A stretch of DNA of 64,000 nt from Sphingomonas anseongensis (GCF_023516495.1 NZ_JAMGBC010000001.1:1636501-1700500); one strand, 5' to 3'. Positions 28,971 through 38,062 are shown, counted from the first letter of the stretch. Notes: generated by a model not told the origin, from the sequence alone. Program-made: numbers and translations.

Positions 28971-29621
28971 TCAGCCCGCCAGCTCGAACCTCAGGGTAAC
29001 GAACGTCGACGTCGCGACGGGGCGCCCGCCTTCGGTCGCCGGGCGGTACCGCCAATGGGCAAGCAGGTGCCTGCGGGCCGCGGCGAGGAACACCGGATCT
29101 GCCGGGCCTACGGCCTCGACGCCGGTCACCCGCCCGCGCTCGTCGATGGTCAGCTTGAGTCGGAGCGCGGCTTCCTCGCCGTCGCGGAGCTTGCTCGGCG
29201 GATAGGGCGGCTTGACGTCAGAGGCGGGCGTCACGAAGCGCGGCCCGATCCTTACAGGCTGCGGCGGCGTTGTCGTCGTTGGCGGTCCCGGATCGATGAT
29301 CGGTCCCGGATCGAAGGTTGGATTGGTCGGCTGGCTCGTATCGACCGTCGGTTCTCGCGGCTGAGGGATCGGAATGGGCGTCGTCGGGTGGTCGATGGTG
29401 CTGGTGCGCGGATTCGGTTTCGTCGGCTGCGGATTTTCGGGCGGCGGCTTGGGGATCGGGACGAGCTTGACCACCGTGGGCGGGAAAATCTGGAACGGAG
29501 CTTCCATCTTCGCAGTCATCACTGCGGCCAGCAAGACGGCATGGCCTGCGATGATCAGCGCCAAGGCGCGTGGGTGGCGTGCGTGGTCCGCGAAAGCGGG
29601 AACGGGAGCGTAAACGGACAT
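28971..29621 (-). CDS. tonB: TonB family energy transducer
   Basis: A 216-residue TonB-like protein: N-terminal membrane anchor (ALALIIAGHAVLLAAVMTAK, about residues 19-38), a long Pro-rich periplasmic spacer (residues ~45-130 with repeated Pro-Lys/Pro-Thr), and the C-terminal TonB domain (VKPPYPPSKLRDGEEAALRLKLTIDERGRVTGVEAVG), ending with YRPATEGGRPVATSTFVTLRFEL. It transmits proton-motive energy to TonB-dependent receptors. exbB/exbD are not in the window. A Zur-like box lies upstream. Confidence 0.92.
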   Translation of the reverse strand: MSVYAPVPAFADHARHPRALALIIAGHAVLLAAVMTAKMEAPFQIFPPTVVKLVPIPKPPPENPQPTKPNPRTSTIDHPTTPIPIPQPREPTVDTSQPTNPTFDPGPIIDPGPPTTTTPPQPVRIGPRFVTPASDVKPPYPPSKLRDGEEAALRLKLTIDERGRVTGVEAVGPADPVFLAAARRHLLAHWRYRPATEGGRPVATSTFVTLRFELAG

Positions 29622-29651
29622 TGCCCAACTCCTTCAACGCGAGTCTCCGCA

Positions 29652-29668
29652 ATGTTACAACATTACAT
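29652..29668. promoter_or_regulatory. Candidate metal-regulator (Zur-like) box upstream of tonB
   Basis: ATGTTACAACATTACAT lies 31 bp before the tonB ATG and contains the inverted repeat AATGTT-AC-AACATT. It resembles the ATGTTATAACATAACAT-type Zur boxes of proteobacteria at 15 of 17 positions. The consensus is recalled from the family, not searched. Confidence 0.35.
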
Positions 29669-29707
29669 TCTTTAACGCCAACTGAATTGTTTCGCCCGCC
29701 GTTCGGA

Positions 29708-31027
29708 TTAACGCCTTGCGGCTGCTTCGAGGCGGCGGACGACGCGCTCCTTGCCGATCCTCTCCACGAGGCCGGCCATTTCCGGTCCGCTGTCCAGGCC
29801 GGTGATCGCAGCGCGCAATGGGTGGAACAGGGCGCGACCCTTCTGGCCCGTCCGCTCCTTCACCTGCTCAGTCAGCCGTTTCCACGGCTCGGACGACCAG
29901 TCGAGCTCGGCCGCGATTGCCGCCGCTTCGCGGACGACGGCGCGCTCCTCATGGCCGAGTTCGACGGGCTCGATCTCGCCGTGGAGGACCGGCAACCAGT
30001 CCGCGAAACCGCTGACCGACGCGAGGTTCGGCCGCAGCAGCTCCCAATCCTGCTCCGTCGCACCGGGCGGGAGGCGATCGCGAACGCTCACGAAATCCAG
30101 CGAATGAATGAACCTGGCGTTGAGCAGCTCGACCTCGTGAAGGTCGAAGTGCGCCGGCGCCCGGCCGAAATGCGCGAAGTCGAGATCACTCGCCAGCTCG
30201 TCCAGCCGCTCGACCGCTTCGACCGGCTGCGATGTGCCAATCCGGGCGAGCACCGACAGCAAGGCCATCGGCTCAAGCCCGGCGTCGCGCACCTGGTCGA
30301 CACCGATCGATCCGAGCCGCTTCGACAATTTGCCCTCTGCAGCCACCAGCAGCGCCTCGTGGGCGAAATGCGGCGGCGCACTCCCGAGCGCCTCGAACAT
30401 CTGGATCTGCACCGCGCTGTTCGACACATGATCCTCGCCGCGTACGATGTGCGTGATGCCGAGGTCGATGTCGTCGATGACGCTCGGCAGCAGGTACAGC
30501 CAGCTCCCGTCCTCCCGGCGGATCACGGGATCGGACAGCAGCTTGGGATCGAACCTCTGCGGGCCACGGACGAGGTCGGTCCATTGGATGGGATCGCCAT
30601 GATTGAGCCGGAAGCGCCAGTGCGGCGCGCGGCCCTCCGGTACCGGAGAATCCTCTGGCTTGCGCTCGTAGACTGGCGGGAGGCCGCGGCCGAGGAGCAC
30701 CTTGCGGCGAAGCTCCAGCTCCTCCGGAGTCTCGTAACAGGCATAGACGCGACCCGCGGCCTTCAGTTTCACGAACTCGCGCTCGTAGAGGTCAAGCCGC
30801 TCCGACTGGCGGACGATCCTGTCCGGCCGCAGCCCGAGCCAGTCGAGATCGTCGCAGATGGACTGGTCGAACTCCGCCGTCGATCGCTCGCGATCGGTGT
30901 CGTCGATCCGGAGGATGAACTCGCCGCCATTCTTGCGAGCGAACAGGAAATTGTGGAGCGCAGTTCGGATATTGCCGACGTGGAGCCGCCCGGTCGGCGA
31001 AGGCGCAAAGCGAGTGGCAACGGTCAT
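29708..31027 (-). CDS. gltX: Glutamate--tRNA ligase
   Basis: A 439-residue class Ic synthetase that charges tRNA-Glu (or tRNA-Gln where Gln is made by transamidation). The N-terminus RFAPSPTGRLHVGNIRTAL carries the HIGH-equivalent HVGN; KLSKRLG (near residue 240) is the KMSKS-equivalent. Length fits the shorter GluRS forms of alphaproteobacteria, many of which carry two gltX copies, so a non-discriminating or tRNA-Gln-specific role is possible. Confidence 0.93.
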   Translation of the reverse strand: MTVATRFAPSPTGRLHVGNIRTALHNFLFARKNGGEFILRIDDTDRERSTAEFDQSICDDLDWLGLRPDRIVRQSERLDLYEREFVKLKAAGRVYACYETPEELELRRKVLLGRGLPPVYERKPEDSPVPEGRAPHWRFRLNHGDPIQWTDLVRGPQRFDPKLLSDPVIRREDGSWLYLLPSVIDDIDLGITHIVRGEDHVSNSAVQIQMFEALGSAPPHFAHEALLVAAEGKLSKRLGSIGVDQVRDAGLEPMALLSVLARIGTSQPVEAVERLDELASDLDFAHFGRAPAHFDLHEVELLNARFIHSLDFVSVRDRLPPGATEQDWELLRPNLASVSGFADWLPVLHGEIEPVELGHEERAVVREAAAIAAELDWSSEPWKRLTEQVKERTGQKGRALFHPLRAAITGLDSGPEMAGLVERIGKERVVRRLEAAARR

Positions 31028-31053
31028 GCCGCGCCCATAGCTGCCGCCAGCTC

Positions 31054-31506
31054 CTATTGCGAGAAGAGGGTCAGCGAGTGGCCGCCGCCAGAAATTTCGA
31101 TCGCGTTCGCAGGAGTGCGCACCGCCCGGTCAGCGGAGTCGAGCGCCCGGAACACTTCGTCGAGGCGAGCCGGGATCGCCGGCAGGCAGCGCACTGCCGG
31201 TCCGCTCCGAGTAGCGGACCCTCCGGGTGGTCCAAACCTAATGTTCGTTCCGCTTAGCGTGTAAGGCCGGTCGAAGCCGGCACAGCGTGGCGCCCACCAT
31301 ATGGCCTTGTCGTCGGCGGAAAGCGCCAGGCCGTAGGGTTCGTCAAACGACCGGCCATCGATTCCGGCGACCCGCCACTCGCCAGCAAGCGTGGTGATGG
31401 GCTGGCCAGCCGGTGCTGCAACCGCTGGCTCCGGTGGAGGAAAATCTGGACCCCTCGCCTGGCATGCGGCCAGCGTGAGGAGGAGCGGGAGGACGGCGCG
31501 CCTCAT
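31054..31506 (-). CDS. META/HslJ-like lipoprotein
   Basis: A 150-residue lipoprotein with signal peptide and lipobox LTLAACQ. After a Pro/Ala-rich linker the sequence TTLAGEWRVAGIDGRSFDEPYGLALSADDKAIWW resembles the start of a META/HslJ-type domain, in which LxGEWxVxxIDG recurs; the similarity is moderate. The function is unknown. Its ATG overlaps the nadE stop (ATGA), so it is translationally coupled to nadE. Confidence 0.68.
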   Translation of the reverse strand: MRRAVLPLLLTLAACQARGPDFPPPEPAVAAPAGQPITTLAGEWRVAGIDGRSFDEPYGLALSADDKAIWWAPRCAGFDRPYTLSGTNIRFGPPGGSATRSGPAVRCLPAIPARLDEVFRALDSADRAVRTPANAIEISGGGHSLTLFSQ

Positions 31507-33146
31507 GCGCCCGTCCTGAAGAAGTTGCTTATTGGGTAGCGGCGATCGCGGCCAAAATTGCGCGCTCCGATTTTCACTCCCGGAGGCGCCTGTCGTCTCT
31601 TGTATTCAGCGCGAAGGAGCATTCGCTCGATGTTCGAAATCAGCGCGACGTCGGAACCGGTCGCCAGTGCAACCTCCTTCACCGACATTTCCTTGTCGAC
31701 CAGTCCCTCCAGGATCGGATCGAGGACCGAATAAGGCGGCAGCGTGTCCTGGTCTTTCTGCCCGGGCCTGAGCTCCGCGGTCGGCGGCTTGGTGATCACC
31801 CGTTCGGGCATCACCGGTCCGTCCGGCCCAAGCGCACCGCTCGGCTTGTTGCTGTTGCGCCACTTGGAAAGCGCGAACACCGTCGTCTTGTAGGCGTCCT
31901 TGAGGACCGAATAGCCGCCGGCCATGTCGCCATAGAGCGTTGCATAGCCCACGCTCATCTCGCTCTTGTTGCCGGTGGTCAGAAGCATCTGCCCTTCGGC
32001 GTTGGACAGCGCCATCAGCGTGACCATCCGGAGACGCGCCTGGACGTTCTCCGCCGCGACCCCCTTCAGGTCGGGTAACATTTCGTCAAATGCCTGGACT
32101 GCGGGGATAATCGGGATGACGTCATGGCGGCAACCGAGCATCCGCGCATTCTCCCTCGCGTCCTCCAGACTCTCCTCGCTGGTATATTTGGACGGCATCA
32201 TCACGCCCCACACCTTGTCTGCGCCGAGCGCATCGACCGCGACCGCGGCCGAGAGTGCGCTGTCGATCCCGCCGGAAAGGCCGAGGATGACGCCGGGAAA
32301 GCCGTTGCGCTGCACATAGTCGCGAAGGCCCAACATCATCGCGTGGTAGATGTCCTCGGGATAGCCATCGAGCTCGTCCCGCTCCTTCGTCGCGCAGCAC
32401 CAGCCGCCGGCCTCGCGCCGCCACTCGGTTAGAATTAGCGCCTCTTCCCAATCGGCCATCTGTACGATGACCTCGCCGTCGGGGTGGACGACGAACGACG
32501 AGCCGTCGAACACCAGCTCGTCCTGGCCGCCGACGCGGTTGAGATAGACCATCGGCAGACCCGTCCCGAGAGTCCGCGCCCGAACCATCTTCTGGCGGAT
32601 CTGGTCCTTGTCGAGCTCATAGGGGCTGCCGTTGGGGACGAGGAGGAGTTCGGCGCCTTCGTTTGCAAGGTTGTTGCACGCGGCGTCCCACCAGATGTCC
32701 TCGCAGATGGGGACTCCGATCTTCACGCCTTCATATTCGAGCGGGCTGGGCAAAGGCCCCGCAGCGAAGATGCGCTTCTCGTCGAACGTGCCGTAATTGG
32801 GCAGCTCATGCTTCAGCGTCCGGCCAAGGATCTTTCCATCGTTGGCCAGCACCATCGCATTGTAGCTCGCGCCGTCCTCCGCGATCACGGTACCGAACAG
32901 CATCGCAGGGCCGGGTTCGCTCGTCGCGTCGACCAGCCGCTCGGTCGCTTCCATCGTCCGGCGAACGAACTCGGGCTTCAGCACCAAATCCTCGGGCGGA
33001 TAGCCGGTCAGCTGGAGCTCCGGGTACAGGATGAGGTCGGCGCCCGCGGCCTTGCGCCGCACCTCCAGCATCGCCTCGGCATTCGCCTCAAGCGCGCCGA
33101 CGAGCTGGTTCATCTGAGCGAGGGCAATAATCAGCCTGTCGGTCAT
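31503..33146 (-). CDS. nadE: Glutamine-dependent NAD+ synthetase
   Basis: A 547-residue two-domain enzyme for the last step of NAD synthesis. The N-terminal nitrilase-fold glutaminase has the catalytic triad context YPELQLTGYPPEDL (Glu), KHELPNYGTFDEKR (Lys) and VPICEDIWWD (Cys). The C-terminal synthetase has the ATP PP-loop LGLSGGIDSALSA and TGNKSEMSVGYATLYGD. It is divergent from prs, which makes PRPP, another NAD precursor pathway metabolite. Confidence 0.96.
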   Translation of the reverse strand: MTDRLIIALAQMNQLVGALEANAEAMLEVRRKAAGADLILYPELQLTGYPPEDLVLKPEFVRRTMEATERLVDATSEPGPAMLFGTVIAEDGASYNAMVLANDGKILGRTLKHELPNYGTFDEKRIFAAGPLPSPLEYEGVKIGVPICEDIWWDAACNNLANEGAELLLVPNGSPYELDKDQIRQKMVRARTLGTGLPMVYLNRVGGQDELVFDGSSFVVHPDGEVIVQMADWEEALILTEWRREAGGWCCATKERDELDGYPEDIYHAMMLGLRDYVQRNGFPGVILGLSGGIDSALSAAVAVDALGADKVWGVMMPSKYTSEESLEDARENARMLGCRHDVIPIIPAVQAFDEMLPDLKGVAAENVQARLRMVTLMALSNAEGQMLLTTGNKSEMSVGYATLYGDMAGGYSVLKDAYKTTVFALSKWRNSNKPSGALGPDGPVMPERVITKPPTAELRPGQKDQDTLPPYSVLDPILEGLVDKEMSVKEVALATGSDVALISNIERMLLRAEYKRRQAPPGVKIGARNFGRDRRYPISNFFRTGA

Positions 33147-33246
33147 GTGGGCGCTTTAACGCGCGATGCCGCTTGGGCAACCAAGGCTTTACGGCCAACG
33201 CCTCGCATCGCTAAGGCTGCGGCTCCGACGCTGGGGACGACATCAC

Positions 33247-34182
33247 ATGAAATTGCTCGCCGGGAACAGCAACCCGCCGCTGGCCCGCTCGATCGCCGAT
33301 TATCTCGAGCTGCCGCTGACGCAAGCCAGCGTCCGCCGCTTCGCGGACGAGGAGATTTTCGTCGAGATCAACGAGAATGTCCGCGGCGAGGACGTCTTCG
33401 TCATTCAGTCGACCAGCTATCCGGCCAACGACAATCTGATGGAGCTTCTGATCATGATCGACGCGCTTCGCCGCGCGTCTGCTTCGCGGATCACCGCAGT
33501 GCTCCCTTATTTCGGCTATGCGCGTCAGGACCGGAAGCCGGGCCCGCGAACCCCGATCTCCGCCAAGCTGGTCGCCAACCTCATCACCGTCGCCGGAGCA
33601 AGCCGCGTGCTTACGATGGATCTTCACGCGGGGCAGATCCAGGGCTTCTTCGACATTCCCACCGACAACCTCTTCGGATCGCCGGTGATCGCAGCCGACA
33701 TCCGCGCGCGCTTCTCGACCGACAAGCTGACGATGGTGTCCCCGGACGTCGGCGGCGTGGTCCGCGCGCGAAGCCTGGCCAAGAGGCTCAACAACGCCCC
33801 GCTGGCGATCGTCGACAAGCGCCGTGAGCGCGCCGGCGAATCGGAAGTGATGAACATCATCGGCGACGTTGACGGCCGGACCTGCATCCTGATCGACGAC
33901 ATCGTCGATAGCGCCGGCACCCTGTGCAACGCGGCGGCCGCGTTGAGGCAGCAGGGCGCTACCGACGTCTTCGCTTATTGCACTCACGGAGTGCTCTCCG
34001 GAGGCGCGGCCGCGCGCGTCGGAACGTCGGAGCTAAAGGAGCTGGTGGTCACCGATTCGATCTGGAGCGGCGAGGCGGACGTCAAGGGCGGCAAGATCCG
34101 CCGGCTGACCGTCGCTCCGCTTCTCGCCGAAGCGATCAAGCGGATCGCCGACGAAGCGAGCGTTTCCAGCCTGTTCGACTGA
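33247..34182 (+). CDS. prs: Ribose-phosphate pyrophosphokinase
   Basis: A 311-residue PRPP synthetase, which forms PRPP from ribose 5-phosphate and ATP for nucleotide, His, Trp and NAD synthesis. Signatures: [25 protein letters not shown], the [12 protein letters not shown]-binding loop, [16 protein letters not shown] and the PRPP loop [14 protein letters not shown]. The start is the ATG at 33247 after GGGGACG. An earlier in-frame ATG at 33166 adds residues unlike the family. Confidence 0.96.
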   Translation: MKLLAGNSNPPLARSIADYLELPLTQASVRRFADEEIFVEINENVRGEDVFVIQSTSYPANDNLMELLIMIDALRRASASRITAVLPYFGYARQDRKPGPRTPISAKLVANLITVAGASRVLTMDLHAGQIQGFFDIPTDNLFGSPVIAADIRARFSTDKLTMVSPDVGGVVRARSLAKRLNNAPLAIVDKRRERAGESEVMNIIGDVDGRTCILIDDIVDSAGTLCNAAAALRQQGATDVFAYCTHGVLSGGAAARVGTSELKELVVTDSIWSGEADVKGGKIRRLTVAPLLAEAIKRIADEASVSSLFD

Positions 34183-34757
34183 TGTGCAATCTTTACCGGA
34201 TCGAGAAGAACCCCGACGCGATCCGCCGGTTGTTCGACGGCGTCCAGATCCCGCTGACCTTTCCCGAAGGGATCCCGAACCTTCAGCCGGCGGACATCCA
34301 CATTACCGACAAGGCGCCCGTCGTCCGCTGGGCGAACGACCATGCGGAGCTTGTCATCCGCCGCTGGTCGTGGCCCGCGCCGACGGGCAAGCCGGTGTTC
34401 AACATGCGGTCCGACGGACGCGAATTCCCCAAGGACCGCTGCCTGGTGCTCGCCGACGGCTTCTACGAATATACCAAGCCCGACGACCCCAAGCAGAAGC
34501 GCAAGGCCTGCTGGCTGTTCCGCCCAAGCGAGGGGCAGGAGTTCGCAATCGCCGGCCTCCTTCGCCCGAACCCGCAGGTCGGCGAGGCGTTCACGCTTCT
34601 GACCGGCCCGCCGGGGCCTGACGTGGAGCTCTACCACAACCGCCAGATCGCGCTCCTTGGACCGAACCAGTGGCGCTCCTGGCTCGACGGGAGCGCCAGG
34701 TCGCTCGATCTTCTGCATCCGACGCCCGCCGGGAGCCTCGATGTCGCGGCCGCCTGA
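34182..34757 (+). CDS. SOS response-associated peptidase (SRAP/YedK/HMCES family)
   Basis: A 191-residue SRAP protein that crosslinks to abasic sites in single-stranded DNA through its N-terminal cysteine. After removal of Met1, Cys2 (MCNLYR) becomes the reactive residue. FNMRSDGREFPKDRCLVLADGFYEY contains the conserved Asn and catalytic Glu; the His of the active site is near the C-terminus (LLHPTPAG). The ATG at 34182 overlaps the prs TGA (TGATG), so expression is coupled to prs. Confidence 0.93.
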   Translation: MCNLYRIEKNPDAIRRLFDGVQIPLTFPEGIPNLQPADIHITDKAPVVRWANDHAELVIRRWSWPAPTGKPVFNMRSDGREFPKDRCLVLADGFYEYTKPDDPKQKRKACWLFRPSEGQEFAIAGLLRPNPQVGEAFTLLTGPPGPDVELYHNRQIALLGPNQWRSWLDGSARSLDLLHPTPAGSLDVAAA

Positions 34758-34787
34758 CACTTTTTGGCGCGCACGCGTTTAGCGCTC

Positions 34788-35444
34788 ATGCCAACAGTCC
34801 TGATCACAGGCGCGAACCGAGGAATCGGCCTTGAGTTCGCCCGCCAATATTCCATCGACGGCTGGGATGTCGTCGCCACCGTCCGCGACGGAAGCGGCGA
34901 GCTCGACAAGCTCGGAGTCCGGGTCGAGCATCTCGACATGCGCGACCTCGACGCCGTCACGCATTTCGGTGAGCATCTCGATTCGCTGGACCTACTGATT
35001 GCCAACGCGGGCACCTACGGGCCGAAGTCAGTCATGTCCGAGCACGACGGCGAGGGCTGGTTGGAGACCTTCGCGGTCAACACCGTCGCGCCGTTCCTCC
35101 TCGCCCAGTCGGTTCTTGAGCGAGTGGCCCGCGCGGACGGCAAGCTGGTCGCGATCAGCACCAAGATGGGAAGCATCGAAGACAACACATCAGGCGGCTA
35201 CATCGCCTATCGCTCGTCCAAGAGCGCACTCAACTCCGCCTGGAGGAGCTTGGCGATCGACAATCGTGGCCGCGTGACCTGCGCTGTCCTCCACCCCGGC
35301 TGGGTCCAGACCCGGATGGGCGGAAGCTCGGCCCCGTTAAAGCCGGAAGACAGCGTCGCCGGCATGCGCAAGGTCATCGAAGGGCTGGGCCCCGAGCAGT
35401 CCGGCCGCTTCTTCGGCTACGACGGGTCGGAGATTCCCTGGTAG
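34788..35444 (+). CDS. SDR family oxidoreductase (C-factor-like)
   Basis: A 218-residue short-chain dehydrogenase. TGANRGIGLEFARQY is the nucleotide-binding motif, LLIANAGTYGP the NAG motif, and YIAYRSSKSALN holds the catalytic Tyr and Lys, with Ser upstream in VAISTKMGSI. It resembles the C-factor/CsgA subgroup. NAD(P)-dependent reduction is expected, but no substrate can be assigned. The ATG at 34788 is preferred over 34764 because the Rossmann strand starts there. Confidence 0.88.
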   Translation: MPTVLITGANRGIGLEFARQYSIDGWDVVATVRDGSGELDKLGVRVEHLDMRDLDAVTHFGEHLDSLDLLIANAGTYGPKSVMSEHDGEGWLETFAVNTVAPFLLAQSVLERVARADGKLVAISTKMGSIEDNTSGGYIAYRSSKSALNSAWRSLAIDNRGRVTCAVLHPGWVQTRMGGSSAPLKPEDSVAGMRKVIEGLGPEQSGRFFGYDGSEIPW

Positions 35445-35473
35445 TTGCGCAAAATCGCCTCCGCCTCTATAGG
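35445..35473 (+). promoter_or_regulatory. Candidate rpmI-rplT promoter
   Basis: TTGCGC (35445-35450), a 17-bp spacer and TATAGG (35468-35473) start immediately after the SDR stop codon. The same -35 and spacing plus a nearly identical initial sequence (GGCGCGGCCTT) occur before tRNA-Leu at 51148, suggesting a shared strong-promoter architecture. Confidence 0.5.
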
Positions 35474-35545
35474 CGCGGCCTTTCCAGCTTAGTGGAAAAC
35501 CCAATGGCCCGGCCGGAAGGCATGCCGTGGCGATTGGACAACGTC

Positions 35546-35561
35546 GCGTCCCGCGGGACGC
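35546..35561 (+). promoter_or_regulatory. Leader palindrome before the rpmI ribosome-binding site
   Basis: GCGTCCCGCGGGACGC is a perfect 16-bp palindrome that ends two bases before the AAGGAG of rpmI. As RNA it forms a 6-bp stem with a CGCG loop. Operons of rpmI-rplT are commonly autoregulated by L20 binding the leader, so this is a candidate control element. Confidence 0.4.
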
Positions 35562-35574
35562 AAAGGAGACGAAA

Positions 35575-35778
35575 ATGCCCAAGCTCAAGACGAAGAGCGG
35601 CGTGAAGAAGCGCTTCAAGCTCACCGCCACCGGCAAGGTGAAGCATGGAGTCGCCGGAAAGCGCCACCGGCTGATCAGCCACAACGCCAAGTACATCCGC
35701 CAGAACCGCGGCACAGAGATCCTCGCCGACGCCGATACGGCGCGCGTGAAGCTCTGGGCGCCCTACGGCCTGAAGTAA
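35575..35778 (+). CDS. rpmI: 50S ribosomal protein L35
   Basis: A 67-residue basic protein beginning [24 protein letters not shown], the standard L35 start, and containing the conserved KRHRL motif. The ATG at 35575 has AAAGGAG 6 nt upstream. It is followed by rplT after 13 bp; infC, often the first gene of this operon, is absent. Confidence 0.97.
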   Translation: MPKLKTKSGVKKRFKLTATGKVKHGVAGKRHRLISHNAKYIRQNRGTEILADADTARVKLWAPYGLK

Positions 35779-35791
35779 GGAGCGCTAGACA

Positions 35792-36169
35792 ATGCCACGC
35801 ATCAAACGCGGCGTGACGACGCGCGCCAAGCACAAGCGGATCCTGGAACAGGCGAAGGGCTATTACGGCCGCCGCAAGAACACGATCCGTATCGCCCGCC
35901 AGGCGGTCGAGAAGGCCGGCCAATACGCCTATCGCGACCGCAAGGTGAAGAAGCGGAGCTTCCGCGCTTTGTGGATCCAGCGGATCAACGCCGCCGTCCG
36001 CGCCGAAGGGCTGACCTACGGCCAGTTCATCCACGCGCTGAAGCTCGCGAACATCGACCTCGACCGCAAGGTCCTGGCCGACATCGCGATGCACGAGGGC
36101 GAGGCCTTCAAGGGCATCATCGCCCAGGCGAAGGACGCGATCGACAAGAAGGAAAAGGCGACCGCTTAA
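35792..36169 (+). CDS. rplT: 50S ribosomal protein L20
   Basis: A 125-residue L20, an early-assembling 23S rRNA-binding protein. The start [30 protein letters not shown] and the segment [23 protein letters not shown] are diagnostic. In several bacteria L20 represses its own operon by binding the rpmI leader. A strong terminator follows. Confidence 0.98.
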   Translation: MPRIKRGVTTRAKHKRILEQAKGYYGRRKNTIRIARQAVEKAGQYAYRDRKVKKRSFRALWIQRINAAVRAEGLTYGQFIHALKLANIDLDRKVLADIAMHEGEAFKGIIAQAKDAIDKKEKATA

Positions 36170-36192
36170 GCGGCTTCGCCAGCGAAGAACGA

Positions 36193-36223
36193 GGGCGCCG
36201 GGAGCGATTCCGGCGCCCTTTTT
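36193..36223 (+). terminator. Rho-independent terminator of rpmI-rplT
   Basis: Arms GGGCGCCGG (36193-36201) and CCGGCGCCC (36210-36218) form a 9-bp perfect stem with an 8-nt loop, followed by TTTTT (36219-36223). It lies 24 bp after the rplT stop. Confidence 0.95.
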
Positions 36224-36280
36224 CGTCGCCCCGCGATGTGCGCCCACACCCTGGGGGAACCGCCTGTCCCGACGCGCATT

Positions 36281-36293
36281 AGCTCATTGAGCT
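36281..36293. promoter_or_regulatory. Short palindrome upstream of the DUF2231 gene
   Basis: AGCTCA-T-TGAGCT is a perfect inverted repeat 31 bp before the TTG start of the DUF2231 gene, in a 100-bp gap after the ribosomal terminator. Possible operator; no other support. Confidence 0.25.
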
Positions 36294-36323
36294 TCGTTTC
36301 GGGGCGATAACGGGAGAAGGGGC

Positions 36324-36755
36324 TTGGCTGACGAACGAAGAGCGGTCACCCGGGCCGGGATCCACCCGCTCCATGCCTTCCTTCTGGCAGGCTGCGCGCC
36401 GTTGTTTCTGGGCGCCCTGCTCAGCGACTGGGCCTATTCGTCCACTTACGAAATTCAGTGGACCAATTTCGCATCATGGCTCCTCGTCGGGGCGCTCATT
36501 CTCGCCGGTTTCGCGCTGCTCTGGGCGCTGGTCGATCTTCTCCACGCAGACCGCAGCTGGCGTGGCCGGCCGCTCATCTATTTCTTCGTCCTACTGGCCG
36601 CGTGGGTTCTCGGATTCGCGAATGCGCTGGTTCACGCCAAGGACGCCTGGGCCAAGATGCCCGAGGCGCTGATCCTGTCGGTCATCGTCGCGATTCTCGT
36701 GCTGGCGGCATGCTGGCTCGGCTTCTCCAGCTGGCGCTCGGGAGAGGTGAAATGA
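36324..36755 (+). CDS. DUF2231-like four-helix membrane protein
   Basis: A 143-residue integral membrane protein with four predicted helices: HAFLLAGCAPLFLGALLSDWAY, WLLVGALILAGFALLWALV, PLIYFFVLLAAWVLGFANALVHA and ALILSVIVAILVLAACWLGF. The IHPLHAFLLAG and VHAKDAW His residues resemble DUF2231 membrane proteins, which are often near redox or heavy-metal genes. The start is TTG at 36324 with GGGAGAAGG upstream. Its stop overlaps the ATG of the sugar dehydrogenase gene (ATGA), so the pair is coupled and this protein may anchor or accept electrons from it; that role is inference. Confidence 0.82.
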   Translation: MADERRAVTRAGIHPLHAFLLAGCAPLFLGALLSDWAYSSTYEIQWTNFASWLLVGALILAGFALLWALVDLLHADRSWRGRPLIYFFVLLAAWVLGFANALVHAKDAWAKMPEALILSVIVAILVLAACWLGFSSWRSGEVK

Positions 36756-38062
36756 GACTTCTCGCGCCACTAGCCATCGCCGCGGCGTCGATTTCCCTAT
36801 CCGCGTGCGGCAACACCAACTCCAACCCCAACCAGTACGGCCCCAGCCCGACGCTGCCCGGTCCGCATCGCGGGCTTCTGCCGACGATGAAGATCGCCAA
36901 CCCCTCCGGCTGGGGCGATCAGCGGCCACAGGTGCCGGCCGGCTACACGATCAGTGCGATCGCGACCGACCTCAAAATTCCCCGGCAGATGCTTGTCCTT
37001 CCGAACGGCGACATCCTGGTCGCGGAGGGACGCGGCGGGGGCGAGTCGAAGCTGACACCGAAGGACTTCATCGCGAGCAAGCTCAAGGCGCAGGGTACCA
37101 GCCCTGTGAAGGGCGGCGATCGGCTGACCCTGCTTCGCGACGCTGACGGTGACGGCACCTACGAAGGGCGCACCGTTTTCGCCGACAAGCTCAACGCGCC
37201 CTACGGTCTAGCGCTTGTTGGCAACGCTCTCTACGTCGCCGACCAGGACGCGCTTCTTCGCTTCGATTATCGCGCCGGCCAGACGCGGGCGAGCGGGCCG
37301 CCAGTCGTTCTCACCCCCCTGCCGTCGGCGGTCAATCACCACTGGACGAAGGCGCTGACCGCCAGCCCTGACGGACGCTTCCTCTATGTGGGCATTGGTT
37401 CCAACAGCAACATCACCGAGCGGGGAATGACGGTCGAGACCGACCGAGCGATGGTCTGGCAGGTCGACGCTCAGACGGGCGCCCACCGGCAGTTCGCCAC
37501 CGGGCTTCGCAACCCGACTGCGCTAGCCATCCAGCCGGGCACGGGACAGCTGTGGGCGGTGGTCAACGAGCGCGACGAGATCGGCCCGAACCTGGTCCCC
37601 GATTATCTGACCTCGGTTCGCGAGGGCGGATTCTATGGCTGGCCCTACAGCTATTGGGGACAGCACGTCGATGATCGCGTTCGCCCGCAGAATGCCGCCA
37701 AGGTCGCCAGCGCCATCGTCCCCGACTACGGCCTCGGCAGCCATGTTGCCGCGCTCGGTGTCGCTTTCTCTTCACCGGCGATGGGCGCTCGCTTCGCCGA
37801 CGGCGTGTTCGTCGGAGAGCATGGAAGCTGGAACCGGACTCCACCCTCGGGCTATCGCGTGGTCTTCGTTCCCTTCAGCAACGGCCGCCCGTCGGGACCG
37901 CCGATCGACTTCGTCACAAACTTCATGGGCAAGGACGGAAAGACGCGAGGACGTCCGGTGGGGGTCACTGTCGACCCCAAAGGCGCGCTGATCGTCGCCG
38001 ACGATCTGTCAAACACCATCTGGCGTGTGACTCCCGCGAGCCCGGCGCCGACGCAGCGATGA
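36752..38062 (+). CDS. PQQ-dependent sugar dehydrogenase (sorbosone dehydrogenase-like) lipoprotein
   Basis: A 436-residue soluble-type glucose/sorbosone dehydrogenase, a six-bladed propeller that oxidises aldoses with PQQ. The lipobox is LSACGN, so it is probably anchored in the periplasm. Family positions include GYTISAIATDLKIPRQMLVLPNGDILVAEG, LNAPYGLALVGNALYVAD, NHHWTKAL with the catalytic His, LRNPTALAIQP and REGGFYGWPYSYWG. No pqq genes are in the window. It overlaps the DUF2231 gene by 4 bp. Confidence 0.9.
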   Translation: MRLLAPLAIAAASISLSACGNTNSNPNQYGPSPTLPGPHRGLLPTMKIANPSGWGDQRPQVPAGYTISAIATDLKIPRQMLVLPNGDILVAEGRGGGESKLTPKDFIASKLKAQGTSPVKGGDRLTLLRDADGDGTYEGRTVFADKLNAPYGLALVGNALYVADQDALLRFDYRAGQTRASGPPVVLTPLPSAVNHHWTKALTASPDGRFLYVGIGSNSNITERGMTVETDRAMVWQVDAQTGAHRQFATGLRNPTALAIQPGTGQLWAVVNERDEIGPNLVPDYLTSVREGGFYGWPYSYWGQHVDDRVRPQNAAKVASAIVPDYGLGSHVAALGVAFSSPAMGARFADGVFVGEHGSWNRTPPSGYRVVFVPFSNGRPSGPPIDFVTNFMGKDGKTRGRPVGVTVDPKGALIVADDLSNTIWRVTPASPAPTQR

